From: Nemertoderma westbladi
Lineage: Eukaryota; Xenacoelomorpha; Nemertodermatida; Nemertodermatidae
DNA: 64,000 nucleotides
Direction: 5' to 3'
Assembly (NCBI GenBank): GCA_032718475.1
Contig: JAUCBJ010006679.1
Coordinates: 39,482 to 103,481, forward strand
In this document: positions 46,817 through 56,713 of the stretch, one piece after another
Layout: every line of letters begins with the position of its first letter
Position numbering within the stretch: the stretch's first letter is position 1
Notes under the pieces: generated by a model
Seen by the model: the letters and a program-made list of their open reading frames with translations, nothing else
What the model was told of the DNA's origin: nothing
The model's database searches: none
Program-made: the position numbers and the translations under genes

Positions 46817-48409
46817 AAAGACGTAAGTAAATACAAGTCTCGAACCAGTGACAGGAGAGAACAGGTAACAACAACTCCTCCTACGTCTCCTAAGAGAATT
46901 CACGGAAGAAAGCCCGAAGAAAGAACGAGAGTGCATAACGTTACCCAAGGTAAAGTAAGTAACATCAAACCAAAATGTGCGCTGTGCGACGGGCCCCACC
47001 GTTTGAGTGCGTGTGCTGAATTTCTAAAGAAATCCCTTGTAGACAGACGTACAGTCCTGTGGAATAAGCGGTTATGCTATAATTGCCTCAGATCAGGACA
47101 CCAACGGCGAACCTGTTACTCCGACGTAAAGTGTGCAAAGTGTGGCGCGAAACATCACATCTTGTTACACAGTGAGTTCGAACGAAACAACCCGAGTCAG
47201 GTAAGTGAGCCCGAACTACATGTCCAATTCAGTGATGTAAATGACACTGATCAAGAGTCTGAGATGGAAGGATTCTATACGCACGAATTCTCCGACGCCA
47301 ACGAATCCTGTTACCTAATAAATACCTCAGTGTATCGAGCACTTACTTATGAAAAGGACACCGACAATGAGTTCCCCCCAACTACTTTTGCCAGACAACC
47401 ATCTTGGAAAGCTCCAACTTCCAACGTAGGAATCAGAGAATTTCCTGTAGTGCAGGTAAGAGTTCATGGTCCTAACAAAAGTTACACAGTGAACGCCCTC
47501 CTTGACTCCGGCAGCATAGGAACATTCATCGATCAAGAACTAGCCGAAGATATCTTTGCTGGACAACCCAAATTCCGGACTAAATTGAATATGTCAGGAA
47601 TTATGCAGGTTTGGAAATCTACCCTAACGGCAGACTACTATGTAGGTGTGTTGTCCACCCCCCAGGATAAATTAGGAGCACAAGGTATAAGGTCGGTAAA
47701 AATGGTGGCTATAAAGAACTTCGCTACTACCCAAGCAGACCTTTATAATTGGGACGAGGATGAGAGCATCCAACATCTTAAGATACCTCGATTCCAGACA
47801 GATTATCCTGGAGGGCAAATACTCATCGGCCAAAACGCGCATGAGGCGCTCGAGACATTGGAGAAACGGCCTGCTCAACCGCAGCCACTACAAACCTATG
47901 CGGTAAGAACTAGAGTAGGTTGGTACTTCACTGGCCCTTCCCGTAGAACTCTCAAAGAGAGATTACCTCAACAACAGGTATACCAAGTAAAGGAATGGGA
48001 AGTGGAGAGCAGTGATGTGGACGATCCAACTGAGGGAACACCATACTCCTCAGATAATGACGATATTAACTCCAATGTAGATCAATGGAGACATTGCCTT
48101 GGGACGATTAATCCAGCCGACATCGCTTCCAGAGGAGCAACTCCTCAAGAACTGATAGATACTCCAGGCTGGTTAGGTGGATCCGACTTCTTAAGTAAAG
48201 AAGAAGAAGAATGGCCTCCTCATCTTACCCCGGCGGAGATTAGACAGGCCAAGGGAGCGGAGAAAGTAACGCAACAACTCAATCGCCCAGCTAGTCTTTT
48301 ATGTTTACTGGAAAGAGACCGAAAACTGTCCGGAAACTATGGAAGGCAAGATACTCTTCCTACGACTACTTCCCTAATCCGACAAATATCTAGGGACTCC
48401 ATAACGTGA
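46817..48409 (+). CDS. Zinc knuckles, aspartic protease and integrase-linker remnant of element B
   Basis: Same frame as gag, separated only by UAG 46814-46816. No ATG is needed if that stop is read through; a GTG at 46931 is not a credible start. Three knuckle motifs come first (CALCDGPHRLSAC, CYNCLRSGHQRRTC, CAKCGAKHHILLH), then the protease with the active-site block ALLDSGSIGTFID near 47500. Near 48070-48090 the protein passes directly into WRHC..INPADIASRGATP, the segment that lies between RNase H and integrase in element A. The deletion has thus removed RT and RNase H and kept the frame. It stops at TGA 48407-48409 before the integrase core. Confidence 0.8.
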   Translation, partial: KDVSKYKSRTSDRREQVTTTPPTSPKRIHGRKPEERTRVHNVTQGKVSNIKPKCALCDGPHRLSACAEFLKKSLVDRRTVLWNKRLCYNCLRSGHQRRTCYSDVKCAKCGAKHHILLHSEFERNNPSQVSEPELHVQFSDVNDTDQESEMEGFYTHEFSDANESCYLINTSVYRALTYEKDTDNEFPPTTFARQPSWKAPTSNVGIREFPVVQVRVHGPNKSYTVNALLDSGSIGTFIDQELAEDIFAGQPKFRTKLNMSGIMQVWKSTLTADYYVGVLSTPQDKLGAQGIRSVKMVAIKNFATTQADLYNWDEDESIQHLKIPRFQTDYPGGQILIGQNAHEALETLEKRPAQPQPLQTYAVRTRVGWYFTGPSRRTLKERLPQQQVYQVKEWEVESSDVDDPTEGTPYSSDNDDINSNVDQWRHCLGTINPADIASRGATPQELIDTPGWLGGSDFLSKEEEEWPPHLTPAEIRQAKGAEKVTQQLNRPASLLCLLERDRKLSGNYGRQDTLPTTTSLIRQISRDSIT

Positions 48410-50034
48410 TAGCATGTGGAGTGGGCGTGTGACTATATCATTTTATATTTGTTTTTATTTTATATTTATGTATGTATTATTATGTAATTTTATTATAATC
48501 GTTTTCTTTAATTTTATTTAGTAGAATGTTATTTTAGTGATTATTTAGTAGATTAGTGCAATATATTAGTGTTTATTACGTACGTAATTACTTATAATAT
48601 ATATTTAGTGCGACGGCGAGAAATAATTATTTTTTCTCTTTCCTTACTGTCCGTATCATATTATAAATACGTGACTACAGTAAGATGAAATGTCCGTACT
48701 TATTAAAGTACAATAAAGCTCCTATTATACTTAAGTATTATTGGTAGGCAGAGTATTAGGAATGCAAAGTTCAGATCCTCGTGTCTCGGCTAAACCAAGC
48801 TCTGGGTAGACCTTGGAAACGACTTGCCTCTTCACACTGACATTGCTTCGTGTGATATTGCTCTCATACCATATATAATAATACATATAGTAGCGTGATG
48901 TCCCTATAACAGTAGCGTAAAACGCAAATAAATCTGTTAAACCTTTTGACCATCTGTAATTCTAGTCGATTAAGATATCGCGGCACCCACCGATATACTT
49001 GAAAGACAAATTCTAGAATCAGTGGTTAACGTCCCCAGACAAGTTCTGGAATAAATCGGTGCCCATCTTAAATATTAATTTAATATTTATTAAAATCTGT
49101 AAAATTCAGATCCTTTAAAATTTCTAGTCAATTAAGATATCGCAGCACTTACCGATACTCTTAAAAGACAATTTTATAGAATTAAAGATCCTCAGTCCCC
49201 AGACATGCTCTGGAATAAAAATTGTGTCAATTTTAACATCAAATAATAAAATTCACGGGAATAAATTTAAATTCATATTTTAAATGAATTTCATAAATTG
49301 TCATTTTGTGCAATTTATAACATTCCCAAAATTCCATTAATTAATAGATCATGGGAGCGGAGATTCATCCTATTGAGTGTATTAGAGTGCGAGAATCTCC
49401 GACATATAGTCAATAGCCAATAAAATTAATAAAATCATGTATAAAGAGGATATTGACAACTAAAGAATTACTATTAAATAGCATTCCAGATCTGTATGCA
49501 TGAGAATTACCCTAATTCTACCGCTAGCATTCCATAATGTCACCATAGCAACACCCACGCTAGAATTAGAAGCAAGTTAAGAGAACAATAGAAAGCTTGT
49601 CCCATTGCATAGCATAGAGAATATAGCACACTGCTAGTATCCAAGGATACACAGTAATAACGTGACATTCTGGAAGGCACTGACTAACGGACAAATGGCC
49701 TGTATGTGTGCAGTTGGTGACAGTTGTGTGGAATTTGTGCGTTTATAGGTGAATGTTACTGCTAAAGTATGTTTACAGTAGCTAGTCGCAATTGTAAAAG
49801 TAGCCCAACTCTCCTATAGAAAGAACCTAAGTGGATCCAAGCCTTTGGGACGGACAGTGGAGTGACTTGTGCCGGTTATCGTTGTCATGCTGTTGCTACA
49901 TGTTGGCGTAAACACCGCGACGACGGTACATCAGCGCTGAGAATCCCACTGTCCGGGGGCAAAGAGAAGTAGGCAGCGACGCCCGCTCGCCTAAATATAA
50001 ACTTATTTGATATTAATAAACTCAGATAGCAGAT
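48410..50034 (+). other. Spacer between pol remnant and extra ORFs of element B
   Basis: AT-rich, no gene. A block with TTAAGATATCGC(G/A)GCAC and CCCCAGACA(A/T)G(T/C)TCTGGAATAAA is duplicated (48966-49057 and 49130-49220). It corresponds in position to the repeat-bearing spacer of element A. Confidence 0.6.
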
Positions 50035-53000
50035 ATGACGGAGTTGATAGAAGATGATCTTGGTATTAGGGAGCGATATACTCTACCTTTACAAGCATTT
50101 GTGGATAGCTTAATACGCGGTGAAGCCGATCCAACCATTACGGAGGACGATGGTCGTTATATCGAACTGCCGATGTCCCAAGAGCAACTCGCGCGTGAAT
50201 TGGACTATCGAAAATTCACCACTCGCTATACGAATCGTAATGGTACGTATATGGACTTCTTAACTACCGGCCATCCTATCGATTTACATGATACGGACGA
50301 TGTAGATACAGAGAGGGAAATGGTTCTATTTAAATATCATACCCAGCGGAGTCGTAACGATAAACCGAGAATAGATCACGAAAATTCTATTCGTAATAGA
50401 CTGGAAAGAGAAAACGTTGAAGAACCGGATAAACGCATCGACTTCAACGAATACCTAGAATTTTTGAGAGAAACCTATCTCAACATCGCTAGTCAGCAGA
50501 ACTTAGAGACTCGATATCCTCAAGGTATACACCACAACCCTGTGGTAGAACTCAAACGGCTCTATTTCACTATGATGTATCTTACCGCCGATCGTTCCCT
50601 ACCTGTTAGCCCGGATAGTTTTGAACAAATGGAAGAATATTGCAAAACTGGAGAACGTTCACCCGCGTTTCCTCTACAGGACGTACGTCTTTGGTATTAT
50701 TGTGACGAATGCCCTAGACCCAACCAACAAACTGAAAGACACAAACATCCGCGGAGACGTTGCGCTAAACATAGTTTTACGCGTTACACTTACGGGAGTT
50801 TCGAGCGAAACCTGTTCGACATACCACCCACGATCGCTCGTCTTAAACGATCACTGAATAAACCCATGATCAGAGTTCCGGAATACTCGGTCAGGCCTCC
50901 TCATTCCCTAGTGAGACCTCAAACTCTTGATCCTAACAGTATCACTGATCCTCCCGAACTATATTCCTTGTTCAAAGACTTAGTGTTACCCGAACAATTA
51001 ATCGGTGGTGCTCCGGTAGTGGGTTCGTTAGACATCCGCCCATCCTACTTAGCCGGATTGGGACGCGGGCAGCTAATATCGCCCTTTGATCCTTACAATC
51101 GTCCAGGATTAAACCCGATGCAACCCGCCACGGAAGTCGAGGAGAGCGTTATAAGAAACGCTTTAGACGCCATTCGACAGAAAATCGGAAAGGGAACACA
51201 AGATTGTTTAGAGAAACGTAAACTACAGCAACAAGTACAATCGGTGAAGGAGTTAGCCTTGCCACAGTTCGATAGAGAAATCCAAAACCTCGAGGAAGAC
51301 ATCGAGCTTGGACGCACGTATTCTCTACAAGAATTTTTAGATGAATGCTTACAGAGACAAGTGGAAGAAATTCTACTCGAGGAGAAACACACGAAACTGG
51401 AAGAGAGAGAAGAAGCCGCTTTAGCCCAACCGGAAGCTCAAATCCTCATGACGGACCTCTACTCTAAAACCGTTCGTCATCCCTCGATGATTCCACATTT
51501 CGGGGACAAGCTCTTCGCGACGATACAACCTCAACCGGTTGATATCAGTACAGGATCGCAAAATCTTATCGCTGACGCCCCTATGTTACAGCGTCCGCCG
51601 ATCGAGGCCGCTCGTGTTGACGGTATACTCGTTGAACCTCCGGACAATCGAGCGGATCTTGTCCGTCGTATGGTACACGATGTCAACATACGCGCTAGAC
51701 CCTTACAGAACTCGTTTTATGGGATCAAAGACCACCCTTATTACGTTAATCTGACTCAATATTATATGGTAAAACCAGAAGACCCGACACATAATTTAAA
51801 GTTTCTACCACTGATAAATCCTCTAGACATTGTCGAACTCGAACAATTGCAGAAACATCTGGATCAGTTAGTAAAGGTAAACTCATTTAGAAAACCATAT
51901 AACATTTCTCGAATCGAGAAAGATATAGAACCTCCTTATAATCTCAATGGATTTATTAAAACTCGATTAGTCCATTGGAATCTAGATGTATTATTTGAAG
52001 AGGAGAAAATACAAAGATATGGAAATGTGGAGACGTATACCACTCGGCATATGAAGTATAGTGATCTCCCTGACGCTAACCAATGCGCCACCTTGTGGCA
52101 TCCAGTAGGGATGACCCTAGAGAACGCCACCAAGGAGTGGAATGAAACTCTTAATGTTATTGAGATGTATGGAGTTGTCACCTATGATAATGAAGGTAGC
52201 GTTCCGGTCGGAGAACTAGGAACTACGCGCATGATCCACATACGCGGATTAGCTGGTTCTACCCACGTGTTTACTCGAGCGTGTTCCGACGTGATTGATT
52301 ATTCTTTTGAAACTCTCACCGAAACACAAAAGAATCTCCGACATGGACAATTCGAACTCGCGCAGCGTTACGTCATTGACACCGAACGCAAACCGGCCAT
52401 GGGCATCGATGGATCGATGTTACCCCAGCCCGTACTCGAGATGTTGTTCAACGAAAGAATCCTTAAAATCGGCTCAGCTGTTTATGGAGATCTCCAAAAC
52501 GACTTTCGGAATATGGAGAACATTCCATACCCTTTCGTTGATACTCAGCTGATTGCTCCCTGGGCAGAAGGTCGAGGTTTCTTCCGCACCATGTATGCTA
52601 ATACGTCTAGCAACATTACCAAGGTGCAACGAACTTCCATCGGACATCTTGCATTTCAGGAATACGGATGGAATTTCAAAGTCGGAAATCCCATTAACTA
52701 TCAACAAGTATACGGAGATCATTATTCTCGCTTGTACTTTGATGGACCATTAACCGCACCTGGCGCCGTGTATAGCTTCATGAGTGTTCCACTCCGTCCC
52801 TCCTTAGCTATATACACGATCTTTGAAAACACCGCACTTGCCGGTTGGCTAGCCGATGTGTGCAGTCGTACTATACGCGCCCATCCATTAATACTTGGGA
52901 CCAAACTCGCTAAGCTAGATGAACATAATAAATTCATCTGTTTCGAATGTTTCCGGCGATTTTTAACCCCGTTCCGCAACGTGGATAGCCAATTTAAAGA

Positions 53001-53163
53001 CCGCGCTTTGACCAAGCTCAGCCTAAGAAACTCAGCTGCAGAGAAGTTGGATAGCGCTGGATTCGCCGTTTTCCAAGAGATTTGTATATCGAACTTGCAC
53101 TCCTCTGTTATACAAAGACCTCGAATCCCACAGGTTATTCTGTCGTGGAAATTCAGACAATAG
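50035..53163 (+). CDS. Exonuclease-like ORF of element B, env position (1,042 aa)
   Basis: Uninterrupted ATG-started frame. Residues 1-700 match no family I recognise; a Cys/His cluster (WYYCDEC...RRRCAKH, about 225-250) may bind zinc and a charged helical stretch lies at about 370-470. Residues about 705-935 resemble a DEDD 3'-5' exonuclease of the RNase D/WRN type: YDNEG gives the DxE of motif I (D718, E720), LKIGSAVYGDLQNDF gives motif II (D819), FVDTQ (D836) follows as in WRN-like enzymes, and YSFMSVPLRPSLAIY (about 913) sits where motif III should be but lacks its Asp. So the fold is plausible and activity doubtful. No signal peptide or membrane segment. Its homologue in element A is at 3615-5276. 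Confidence 0.6.
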   Translation: MTELIEDDLGIRERYTLPLQAFVDSLIRGEADPTITEDDGRYIELPMSQEQLARELDYRKFTTRYTNRNGTYMDFLTTGHPIDLHDTDDVDTEREMVLFKYHTQRSRNDKPRIDHENSIRNRLERENVEEPDKRIDFNEYLEFLRETYLNIASQQNLETRYPQGIHHNPVVELKRLYFTMMYLTADRSLPVSPDSFEQMEEYCKTGERSPAFPLQDVRLWYYCDECPRPNQQTERHKHPRRRCAKHSFTRYTYGSFERNLFDIPPTIARLKRSLNKPMIRVPEYSVRPPHSLVRPQTLDPNSITDPPELYSLFKDLVLPEQLIGGAPVVGSLDIRPSYLAGLGRGQLISPFDPYNRPGLNPMQPATEVEESVIRNALDAIRQKIGKGTQDCLEKRKLQQQVQSVKELALPQFDREIQNLEEDIELGRTYSLQEFLDECLQRQVEEILLEEKHTKLEEREEAALAQPEAQILMTDLYSKTVRHPSMIPHFGDKLFATIQPQPVDISTGSQNLIADAPMLQRPPIEAARVDGILVEPPDNRADLVRRMVHDVNIRARPLQNSFYGIKDHPYYVNLTQYYMVKPEDPTHNLKFLPLINPLDIVELEQLQKHLDQLVKVNSFRKPYNISRIEKDIEPPYNLNGFIKTRLVHWNLDVLFEEEKIQRYGNVETYTTRHMKYSDLPDANQCATLWHPVGMTLENATKEWNETLNVIEMYGVVTYDNEGSVPVGELGTTRMIHIRGLAGSTHVFTRACSDVIDYSFETLTETQKNLRHGQFELAQRYVIDTERKPAMGIDGSMLPQPVLEMLFNERILKIGSAVYGDLQNDFRNMENIPYPFVDTQLIAPWAEGRGFFRTMYANTSSNITKVQRTSIGHLAFQEYGWNFKVGNPINYQQVYGDHYSRLYFDGPLTAPGAVYSFMSVPLRPSLAIYTIFENTALAGWLADVCSRTIRAHPLILGTKLAKLDEHNKFICFECFRRFLTPFRNVDSQFKDRALTKLSLRNSAAEKLDSAGFAVFQEICISNLHSSVIQRPRIPQVILSWKFRQ

Positions 53164-53198
53164 GTCCACCCGAAGAGACAGACGCGCCCACTTCAGCT

Positions 53199-54338
53199 AT
53201 GCACTTGGAAGACGAACCAATATGTCTAGAATCTGAAGAGATTCAGCCTATCGCGCCCCGGAACAGCGACAACGATTACATCATAGAATGGTATCAAGGT
53301 CCACAGTGTCTCACTGCGTACGATTATCGACATGCCAACTATGTTTCTAGGCAACGTTGTCGGTTATGCGCATCGAGAGACCACGATACGCCCATGGACA
53401 CCAACGTCCGCTGTTCCTATTTCCAAGAACAACCGACTATGGAAATTTATTGCGCATATTGCAGACTCAATAACTTGCATATCTTTGCGGTTTGCCCTCA
53501 ATTTATGACTCAATGTCACCATTGTCAACTAAAGGGACATGCCAGTTTCGATTGCCCTTTTAATCACGATTTGGAAAGCGTAGATGAAATGATCACACTA
53601 CGTTACATCAGAGCTTGGGAAGCGAACGCTGATTTACATTGTGATTCGCGCCATCGCTATTATCCCGGACGCGCTTACGAAGGAGTTTATGCGTTCCATC
53701 CTTATCTATTCGCTTCGGTTGAACAGAAATCACGCATATCAAGTTACGAGCTACTGAAGCGCGTCGGAGAATGTATTTCAACCAAATTCATACGCAAATT
53801 TCTCAGGAGTGTTAATCCTAGCGACCTTCATTCCTATAACTTAATCAATTATATCCGTCAGGATCCGGACTATGGAGACTTGTTTGTTAACTCACACCCC
53901 GAGTTACAGGAAGTATATCGACGGCCTTACGAATACCGAGCCCGCGAACGCGAGTTGGAAAGGACCATTAAACCCCGGAGGTTTCTAACTGCCTATGGTC
54001 CACCCACGGCCCTCGTTCAGACCACTCGTAAAGGACCCGTAAGAGCGGCTGTCTTGAAACGAGCTCTCAAAGCCGTTAGACCTCTCTCCCCTGACGATGA
54101 TGTCAATCAACCCGGTACTTCGACTGGCGGATACACCGACCATAATCCTACACCCTCTGATGCAATCATATTGCACCCTTCACCCAGGAGTTATAGCCCT
54201 CCTTGTAAAGTGGCTCGCCCCAAAGAGAAAAGGACTCTGGCTAGCTTTAAAAACTGCGTAAACGCCGTCCACGCAAGAAAGACTAACTGTTTAGAGTATT
54301 TGTGTATATTAGAAACTGTGATTTTGTATATTTTATAG
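53199..54338 (+). CDS. CCHC zinc-knuckle ORF of element B (379 aa)
   Basis: The first ATG in this frame is at 53199, 35 nt after the stop of the preceding ORF. The frame itself is open back to about 53082, overlapping the previous ORF by some 80 nt in the -1 frame. Cys-rich start CRLC..., then CAYCRLNNLHIFAVC and CHHCQLKGHASFDC; the last fits CX2CX4HX4C. After that comes a conserved YAFHPYLF block and a basic, Pro/Ser-rich tail. Nucleic-acid binding is likely from the knuckles. The homologue in element A (5374-6207) has the same order. The stop is followed within 30 bp by the 3' LTR. Confidence 0.7.
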   Translation: MHLEDEPICLESEEIQPIAPRNSDNDYIIEWYQGPQCLTAYDYRHANYVSRQRCRLCASRDHDTPMDTNVRCSYFQEQPTMEIYCAYCRLNNLHIFAVCPQFMTQCHHCQLKGHASFDCPFNHDLESVDEMITLRYIRAWEANADLHCDSRHRYYPGRAYEGVYAFHPYLFASVEQKSRISSYELLKRVGECISTKFIRKFLRSVNPSDLHSYNLINYIRQDPDYGDLFVNSHPELQEVYRRPYEYRARERELERTIKPRRFLTAYGPPTALVQTTRKGPVRAAVLKRALKAVRPLSPDDDVNQPGTSTGGYTDHNPTPSDAIILHPSPRSYSPPCKVARPKEKRTLASFKNCVNAVHARKTNCLEYLCILETVILYIL

Positions 54339-54354
54339 ACTCAAATCCCATTTT

Positions 54355-54364
54355 CTGGGAGCGG
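54355..54364 (+). promoter_or_regulatory. Short polypurine tract of element B
   Basis: TGGGAGCGG directly precedes the 3' LTR; it is the likely plus-strand primer site. Short and interrupted, so tentative. Confidence 0.35.
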
Positions 54365-55635
54365 TGTAAAAGCTTCTGTGGGATATAACTGGCCCCTTTG
54401 CTTCGCAATCCAGTTTCCCCCCAGGCGCTGGAATACTCTAAAAGGTTCTCTAACTGTATATATATTCCCCTCGCCAGCAAGGTACCGTTACAGGTGTTTT
54501 AACGGACATAAAAGTCATTCTTCTATATACCTGCTTTGGCGGACATGGTAAGGCAAAAAACCCGCAATGCACCAAATACCTTTACACGGCTTGGCCTTGA
54601 TGATTCAGATTGCGACATCTAGCAGCTGGTTGCTGGCATGGAAACAGCCATTGGACGCATGGTTCTTTGTTTGGCTTGAGCCAATCAGAGCGATTTTTTC
54701 TGTCGACGTGTAGATATTCGGTCGATCATACTAGGAGTGTTCAGTCTTACTGTTTTTTCTTGATACTTTGTGTTGTTTCTATCTAGGCCAGGAACACCGG
54801 CTCTAGAGTCAATTCGTTTTCATACTTTAGAAGAAACATTAGTAGGCTTAAATTATAGAGCGTATAACTGTTATCAATTCAATTCACACATCACTTATCT
54901 TATCATAACAACTGATCGCAATTCAGTTTTACTTTATCGGTTCAATATACATTATTATACTGCTATTTACTATTGTTTGGTTGAATATTATTTGGAGAAC
55001 ATTTATAAAGAACCCAAATTTCCCAATTTTCTTGATACACTACAGGTTAGAGAGACGGGTTATATATAGCGATTGCGACTTATATTGTTGTGGTTTGTAG
55101 TGAATTTAATGCTATTTGATAAGCACTACATGAGTCAATTGCTGTTCGCTTTATATATGATAAAATTCATTGACGGTCGGCAAATTAGTGAGCAGTATTG
55201 TGTGTTACCGGTAGTGTGCCTGATGGTGATTGATAACTAAGCATTTCCTAAAGAATGCGCCTCATACGTGAATCATAAGCCTTACCGACTTACCGTTGTG
55301 ATTAGTATAAGTCATATCTCTGTTTACCTAGATAGAGCGCCACGTCCTAAAGGAACTGTTAATATTTCCCGAAAGTGAATAATATTAGTTAGAAATTATT
55401 TATTAACGATCAATCGAATAATACAGTAAGCTTACACTGCAATAATAATCTAAGCCCTCAGAATCCAGTCTCCCGGGTATATCCAGCGGGTGAATGGACG
55501 CGCACTAGGCTGGCTTCTGCTAATGTTGTGTTTATTGGTATTAAATATTTGTCATCTTCTAAAGTCTATTTATAAACCAAAAGACATATAAATTTTGGCA
55601 GGTTAAACTGCTAAAGGTCTTCAAAAGCGCGTACA
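54365..55635 (+). repeat. 3' LTR of element B
   Basis: 1,271 bp, same ends as the 5' LTR. Substitutions seen: CGCC(C/A)GC, GCGA(T/C)ATC, CACA(T/C)ATC, GGT(G/T)CAAT and TTAGT(C/T)AG. Confidence 0.92.
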
Positions 55636-55640
55636 AACGT
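55636..55640. repeat. Target-site duplication of element B (AACGT), right
   Basis: Exact match to 40261-40265. Confidence 0.9.
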
Positions 55641-56099
55641 CGTTTATTGTTTTGGTTAGAAATTACAGCCGCTGTAACCTGCTCTTTTCCTTCAATTGGA
55701 AGGTAATAAGTGTTTATAAATTCCCACATTCCCATCCACCTTCCCATATTCTTTAATAAATAGTAAAATTAATAAAATTCTTAAATTTCAGACATATTTT
55801 AAATGTAATATATTAATAAGAATCATTACCGTACTTAATTAATAATATTAATTATAATTGATATAATTAACTTTAACTATTAATAATGATAACTATTAAC
55901 AAGAAAGATTTACGAAAAAAATATTGCAGCAAATGCTGTATTGTTTTTAATAAAAGTTTAATGTTTCAACACCAACTAACAGACTAAATCTACGAAAGTT
56001 GTTTACATCTGAAACTATCCATCTTGCTGGGACAATCACACAACTTTCATACCCACCATCCTTCATCCTACTGTATATCGCATTTTTAATATAATAACA
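55641..56099. repeat. Dispersed repeat R1, copy
   Basis: Continuation of the repeat interrupted by element B. It matches 34110-34656 and ends at the same TTTTTAATATAATAAC word. Confidence 0.7.
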
Positions 56100-56713
56100 T
56101 GCCTTTGTGCATTTAGATGCATACCGATATGCCTGTACTGCTACTTCATATGATGATACTGATACGTAACAGGCAACCTGAAACGTGATCCCCTATTCAG
56201 CTATTGGCTATTTACCTAACAGACAGTTAGGTAAATATTATATATCTTTCTCCTGATTGGTTATAGAATCAGATGCTGTCAGATCAGATCAGATCAGATA
56301 AGGACAGACGTTTTATTCTACCTCTGAGTTAAGTGGGAAATTTAAACCATGTTTCTTTGGTACAAGGTTACTTTGGATTCTTCAGTCACTCCACTGCACT
56401 CAGTTCAGTAGTAGTCCTTGCTTTGGCAATTTGGTATTAAAATGTAGACTTGTCTTGTCTATATGTCAGTCCGGCAGTCTCGGCTCGGTCTCGGTCACGT
56501 CCTGCGACCTGCTGTCATTCGAATTCAGTATGTTTGGTCTTGATGGCAGATGGTTGATGGTTGATGCCAATACAGCAATAGCCTGATAGCAAATAGATAC
56601 CGGTAGATACTGAGATAGGCCTTGCCTACCAAATTTCACAAAAATTGTCGTGTTTTTCTATTGTGGTGGCTGTGCTGTGCCCAGACGACAGAGACTGAGA
56701 GACGAGGGCAACG
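56100..56713 (+). other. 5' flank of the dsRNA-binding protein gene
   Basis: Contains a (CAGAT)n run at 56278-56299 and CGGT/TCGG words near 56475-56500. No clear TATA box. It presumably holds the promoter and 5' UTR. Confidence 0.35.

Larger units (their letters stand above)
40266..55635 (+). mobile_element. Complete BEL/Pao-type LTR element B, internally deleted pol, 15.37 kb
   Basis: Two 1,271-bp LTRs, a perfect 5-bp target duplication, a long leader with repeats, Gag, zinc knuckles, aspartic protease, a short pre-integrase remnant, a 1.6-kb spacer, and two ORFs before the 3' LTR. There is no reverse transcriptase, RNase H or integrase core. At least five LTR differences were seen (about 0.4%), so insertion is recent. 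It is inserted in dispersed repeat R1. It must have used enzymes in trans unless the deletion came after insertion. The plan recalls TR-GAG-type non-autonomous elements but with extra ORFs. Confidence 0.9.

Noticed and set aside
53082-53163. Programmed -1 frameshift between the two extra ORFs of element B
   Set aside because: The overlap has no clear X-XXY-YYZ slippery heptamer in the zero frame; the nearest is GCC-GTT-TTC. An ATG 35 nt past the stop offers a simpler start.
50035-53163. Envelope glycoprotein, given its env position
   Set aside because: No signal peptide, hydrophobic fusion segment or membrane anchor was seen in the translation.
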